Positions 61,276 through 64,000 of a stretch of 64,000 nucleotides of DNA are shown in pieces (position 1 is the stretch's first letter; each line of letters opens with the position of its first letter). The position numbers and the translations under genes were made by a program. This DNA is from Caulobacter sp. GTDB taxonomy: Bacteria > Pseudomonadota > Alphaproteobacteria > Caulobacterales > Caulobacteraceae. The notes below the pieces were generated by a model that was not told the origin of the DNA, did not search any database, and saw only the letters and a program-made list of their open reading frames with translations. The DNA lies in NCBI GenBank assembly GCA_030645575.1, contig JAUSMJ010000045.1, positions 55,535 through 119,534 on the forward strand, given 5' to 3'.

Positions 61276-62145
61276 TTACTGACCTGAGTTGGCGTGGATG
61301 TAGACCGCGAGAGCCTTGATGGTCTCGGGGCTGAAGCGGTGGCCCCAGGCCGGCATGACGCCGCCGCGGCCATTGTGGATCTGGCCGGAGATGGACGCCC
61401 GGTCGGAGCCGTAGAGCCAGTCGCCGTCCGTCAGGTCCGGCGCGCCGAGGGCCATGTCGCCCTTGCCGGCGGGACCGTGGCAGGCGACGCATTGTTCGGC
61501 GAAGACCGGTGTGGCGCGCGCCACGGCCGCGGCGTTGGCCGGACGGCCCGACAGCGACACCACATATTCCGTCAGATCGGTGACCTGGGCGGCCGGCAGC
61601 ATCCCGTCGCGACCGAAGGCCGGCATTTGCGACTGGCGGGCCTCGGGGTCGGTGGAGCGGATCCCGTGGGTGATGGTGCGCTGGATGTCCTCCAGCGTGC
61701 CGCCCCAGAGCCAGACGTCGTCGCGCAGGTTGGCGTAACCCTTGCCGCCGGCGCCGCCGGCGCCGTGGCAGGTGGCGCAGTTGTCGCCGAAGATCGATTG
61801 ACCGACCTGCAGCGCATAGGCCTGCAGCTCCGGATCGCTCTCGATCTGCGCCAGGGTGGCCGACTTGAGCTTCTCGGCGCCGGCGCCGCGCGTGACGTCC
61901 AGGGCCTTGAGCGCCTGGGCGACCTCGCGCCGGTCGGACTTGCCAAGCAAGCCCTGGGTGTAGCCGTTAAGACCGGGCCAGGCCGGCATCAGCACCCAGT
62001 AGCCGATCGAGAAGGCGACACAGGCGTAGAACACCCACAGCCACCAGCGGGGCAGCGGATTGTCCAGTTCGCGGATGCCGTCCCACTCATGGCCGGTCGT
62101 CTCGACGCCGCTGTGGGCGTCTTTTTCGCGGGCGTCACCCGTCAT
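61276..62145 (-). CDS. ccoP: cbb3 oxidase subunit III CcoP (FixP), dihaem cytochrome c
   Basis: 289 residues. One membrane helix (LPRWWLWVFYACVAFSIGYW, 31-50) and two c-type haem sites: C123-x-x-C126-H127 and C219-x-x-C222-H223. It carries electrons from soluble cytochrome c to CcoO/CcoN. Preceded by ccoQ with a 4-nt overlap and followed by ccoG. Confidence 0.95.
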   Translation of the reverse strand: MTGDAREKDAHSGVETTGHEWDGIRELDNPLPRWWLWVFYACVAFSIGYWVLMPAWPGLNGYTQGLLGKSDRREVAQALKALDVTRGAGAEKLKSATLAQIESDPELQAYALQVGQSIFGDNCATCHGAGGAGGKGYANLRDDVWLWGGTLEDIQRTITHGIRSTDPEARQSQMPAFGRDGMLPAAQVTDLTEYVVSLSGRPANAAAVARATPVFAEQCVACHGPAGKGDMALGAPDLTDGDWLYGSDRASISGQIHNGRGGVMPAWGHRFSPETIKALAVYIHANSGQ

Positions 62146-62297
62146 AGGTCTTCCTCCTCGAGGGGCAGGCGCGCGGCGCGGACGAACGCATCACCGTTCT
62201 TGGGCCAGAGGGCGTAGGCGCAGCCGCCCAGGAAGAGCAGGCCGAAGTAGATCAGCCCTCCCTGCTGGGCGATGCGCGCGACGGTTTCGTAGGTCAT
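62142..62297 (-). CDS. ccoQ: cbb3 oxidase subunit CcoQ (FixQ)
   Basis: 51 residues: MTYETVARIAQQGGLIYFGL, one membrane helix (about 14-32), then ALWPKNGDAF and an acidic tail. Stabilises the complex. Too short for routine ORF calls but is in the correct slot, 12 bp after ccoO and overlapping ccoP by 4 nt. Confidence 0.92.
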   Translation of the reverse strand: MTYETVARIAQQGGLIYFGLLFLGGCAYALWPKNGDAFVRAARLPLEEEDL

Positions 62298-62309
62298 CGT
62301 CGGCGCCCC

Positions 62310-63053
62310 CTAACGTTCGTTGGCAGGCGCGGAGGCCTGGTAGGTGCTGAAGTCGACGAGCGTGCCGAGCATCTGCAGATAGGCGATCAGGGCGTCCATT
62401 TCGGTCAGACGCTCGGGGTCGCCGTCGAAGTCGCGGTTGACCACCTTGGCGCCGTAGCGGGCCCGGAGAGCCGGCGCGTCGGACGAGAAGGGGTCGGCCT
62501 GGGCCCGCAGGTCGGTCATGGTCTGATCGATCTGCTCCTGGGTATAGGGCACGCCCACCGCGGTCATGGTCCGCAGCTTGGCCTGCAGGTCCCGCGTTTG
62601 CAGGTCCTTGGTGGCCAGGAAGGCGTAGGGCGGCATCACCGATTCGGGCACCACCGACCGCGGATTGATCAGGTGATCGCGGTGCCAGCTGTCGGAGTAC
62701 TTGGCGCCCACGCGCGCCAGGTCAGGCCCGGTGCGCTTGGAGCCCCACTGGAAGGGGTGATCGTACATGCTCTCCGCGGCGAGGCTGTAGTGGCCGTAGC
62801 GTTCGACCTCGTCCCGCAGCGGGCGGATCATCTGCGAGTGGCAGAGGTAGCAGCCCTCGCGGATGTAGATGTCCCGGCCCGCCAGTTCGAGCGGCGTGTA
62901 GGGGCGGACCCCGTCGACCTTCTCGATGGTGTTCTTGATCCAGAACAGCGGGGCGATTTCCACCAGACCGCCGATCGAGACCACGACGACGATGCCGATG
63001 ACCAGAAGCAGCGAGTGGCGCTCCAGTTTTCCGTGATGTTTCCACATGCTCAT
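62310..63053 (-). CDS. ccoO: cbb3 oxidase subunit II CcoO (FixO), monohaem cytochrome c
   Basis: 247 residues. One N-terminal membrane helix (about 14-36) and a c-haem site C68-x-x-C71-H72 in [15 protein letters not shown]. Family blocks [11 protein letters not shown] and [17 protein letters not shown] are present. It hands electrons from CcoP to the catalytic subunit. ATG at 63053 (or 63047) lies 11 bp after ccoN. Confidence 0.95.
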   Translation of the reverse strand: MSMWKHHGKLERHSLLLVIGIVVVVSIGGLVEIAPLFWIKNTIEKVDGVRPYTPLELAGRDIYIREGCYLCHSQMIRPLRDEVERYGHYSLAAESMYDHPFQWGSKRTGPDLARVGAKYSDSWHRDHLINPRSVVPESVMPPYAFLATKDLQTRDLQAKLRTMTAVGVPYTQEQIDQTMTDLRAQADPFSSDAPALRARYGAKVVNRDFDGDPERLTEMDALIAYLQMLGTLVDFSTYQASAPANER

Positions 63054-63063
63054 GGCGCGGTCC

Positions 63064-64000
63064 TCAAGCGGCTGCCGGGAGCGGCGCGGACAGCGCGTCG
63101 CTGGTTTCGACGGACGGCAGCCGGACCGTGCGCCACAGATTGTAGATCATGATGAGCGTGCCACTGAGGAACATCAGGCCACCGACGGTGCGGATGATGT
63201 TCGCGACGTGCTTGGCCGAGACGGTCTCGATGAAGCTCCAGGCGAGGAAGCCCTGCGGGGTGTATTCCCGCCACATCAGGCCTTCCATGATGCCGGAGAC
63301 CCACATCGCGCAGATGTAGAGAAGGATGCCGGTGGTCGCGATCCAGAAGTGCCACTCGACCAGCTTGTCGGAGAACAGGCGCTCCTTCTTCCACAGCCAG
63401 GGCACCAGGCAGTACATCGCCCCGAAGGTGATGAACCCGACCCAGCCCAGCGCGCCGGAGTGCACGTGGCCGATGGTCCAGTCGGTGTAGTGGCTGAGCG
63501 CGTTGACCGCCCGGATCGACATGACCGGACCTTCGAAGGTCGACATGCCGTAGAAGGCGATGGCCACGACCATCATCCGCACGACCGGGTCGGTGCGCAG
63601 CTTGTCCCAGGCCCCCGAGAGGGTCATCAGGCCGTTGATCATGCCGCCCCAGCTGGGCATCCACAGCATGATCGAGAAGGTCATGCCCAGGGTCTGCGCC
63701 CACTGCGGCAGCGCCGTGTAGTGCAGGTGGTGCGGCCCGGCCCAGATGTAGATGAAGATCAGGGCCCAGAAGTGCACGATCGACAGCCGGTAGCTGTAGA
63801 TCGGCCGCCCGATCCGCTTGGGCACGAAGTAGTACATCATGGCCAGGAAGCCGGCGGTCAGGAAGAAGCCCACCGCGTTGTGGCCGTACCACCACTGGGT
63901 CAGGGCGTCCTGGACGCCGGAGAACAGGCTGTAGCTGCGGTGGTTCAGCAGGCTGACCGGCAGGGCCAGGTTGTTGACGATGTGCAGCACCGCGATGGTG
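63064..64000 (-). CDS. ccoN: cbb3 oxidase catalytic subunit CcoN (FixN), N-terminal part outside window
   Basis: About 311 C-terminal residues; the frame is open at the right edge, so the start and about 40 percent of the protein are missing. Histidine ligands are visible: GHNAVGF (about), GPHHLHYT (CuB) and [13 protein letters not shown] (haems). Membrane blocks [20 protein letters not shown] and [20 protein letters not shown] are diagnostic of CcoN. It reduces oxygen to water with high affinity and pumps protons. First gene of the leftward cco block; its promoter is beyond the window. Confidence 0.95.
   Translation of the reverse strand, partial: TIAVLHIVNNLALPVSLLNHRSYSLFSGVQDALTQWWYGHNAVGFFLTAGFLAMMYYFVPKRIGRPIYSYRLSIVHFWALIFIYIWAGPHHLHYTALPQWAQTLGMTFSIMLWMPSWGGMINGLMTLSGAWDKLRTDPVVRMMVVAIAFYGMSTFEGPVMSIRAVNALSHYTDWTIGHVHSGALGWVGFITFGAMYCLVPWLWKKERLFSDKLVEWHFWIATTGILLYICAMWVSGIMEGLMWREYTPQGFLAWSFIETVSAKHVANIIRTVGGLMFLSGTLIMIYNLWRTVRLPSVETSDALSAPLPAAA

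Overview
The window is high-GC, gene-dense bacterial chromosome. Gene content and sequence habits point to an alphaproteobacterium of the Caulobacterales (Caulobacter/Phenylobacterium-like). The reasons are a CarD/CdnL regulator next to a 7Fe ferredoxin, a SUV3-type helicase, a TonB-dependent receptor with a TPR-sulfotransferase, CobT, clustered GANTC sites, many 4-nt ATGA/TGATG gene overlaps, and a cbb3 oxidase locus of the ccoNOQP-ccoGHIS-hemN type. The genus is inferred, not proven. I saw no insertion sequence, prophage or CRISPR array; the only RNA gene found is a tRNA-Arg(CCU).

Layout. 0-15.5 kb holds housekeeping and small accessory genes: two GNAT acetyltransferases, a HAD phosphatase, a thioesterase pair, two outer-membrane proteins, a cold-shock protein, a CHASE4-like histidine kinase, cobT, a phytase-like lipoprotein, an FMN lactate dehydrogenase, bL28, and an HxlR regulator divergent from a carboxymuconolactone-decarboxylase-like gene. 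15.5-26.5 kb holds an exported amidohydrolase, the SUV3-type helicase, an S4-domain protein, fdxA, carD, a sulfatase fused to a membrane domain, and dctA. Several palindromic REP-like repeats lie here. 26.5-29.2 kb holds the tRNA, an AraC regulator whose stop codon lies inside the tRNA antisense, and a DUF1254 protein.

29.2-42.1 kb is a co-oriented minus-strand block. It encodes a MocR/GabR-type regulator with an extra C-terminal domain, a nitrilase-type amidohydrolase, a TonB-dependent receptor, a TPR-sulfotransferase, a serine hydrolase, an MFS transporter, GabT and GabD. I infer a route that imports a GABA-yielding conjugate, cleaves it and sends GABA to succinate. The serine hydrolase carries an in-frame amber codon just after its signal peptide.

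42.2-45.1 kb holds a YghU-type glutathione protein, a saccharopine-dehydrogenase-like reductase and a small two-TM channel protein. 45.1-55.5 kb is a reactive-sulfur island: two DUF2892 proteins, a TrxC-like thioredoxin, sulfide:quinone oxidoreductase, rhodanese, an RND pump, an OsmC-like protein, a SqrR/BigR-like ArsR sensor, TauE/SafE exporter, a second ArsR, an ETHE1-type persulfide dioxygenase and DUF302. The final 8.5 kb is the microaerobic respiration locus, reading leftward: ccoN (cut by the window edge), ccoO, ccoQ, ccoP, ccoG, ccoH, ccoI, ccoS, hemN. FNR/FixK-like boxes precede hemN and the sulfide:quinone oxidoreductase gene. This suggests that low-oxygen respiration and sulfide oxidation are coordinated.
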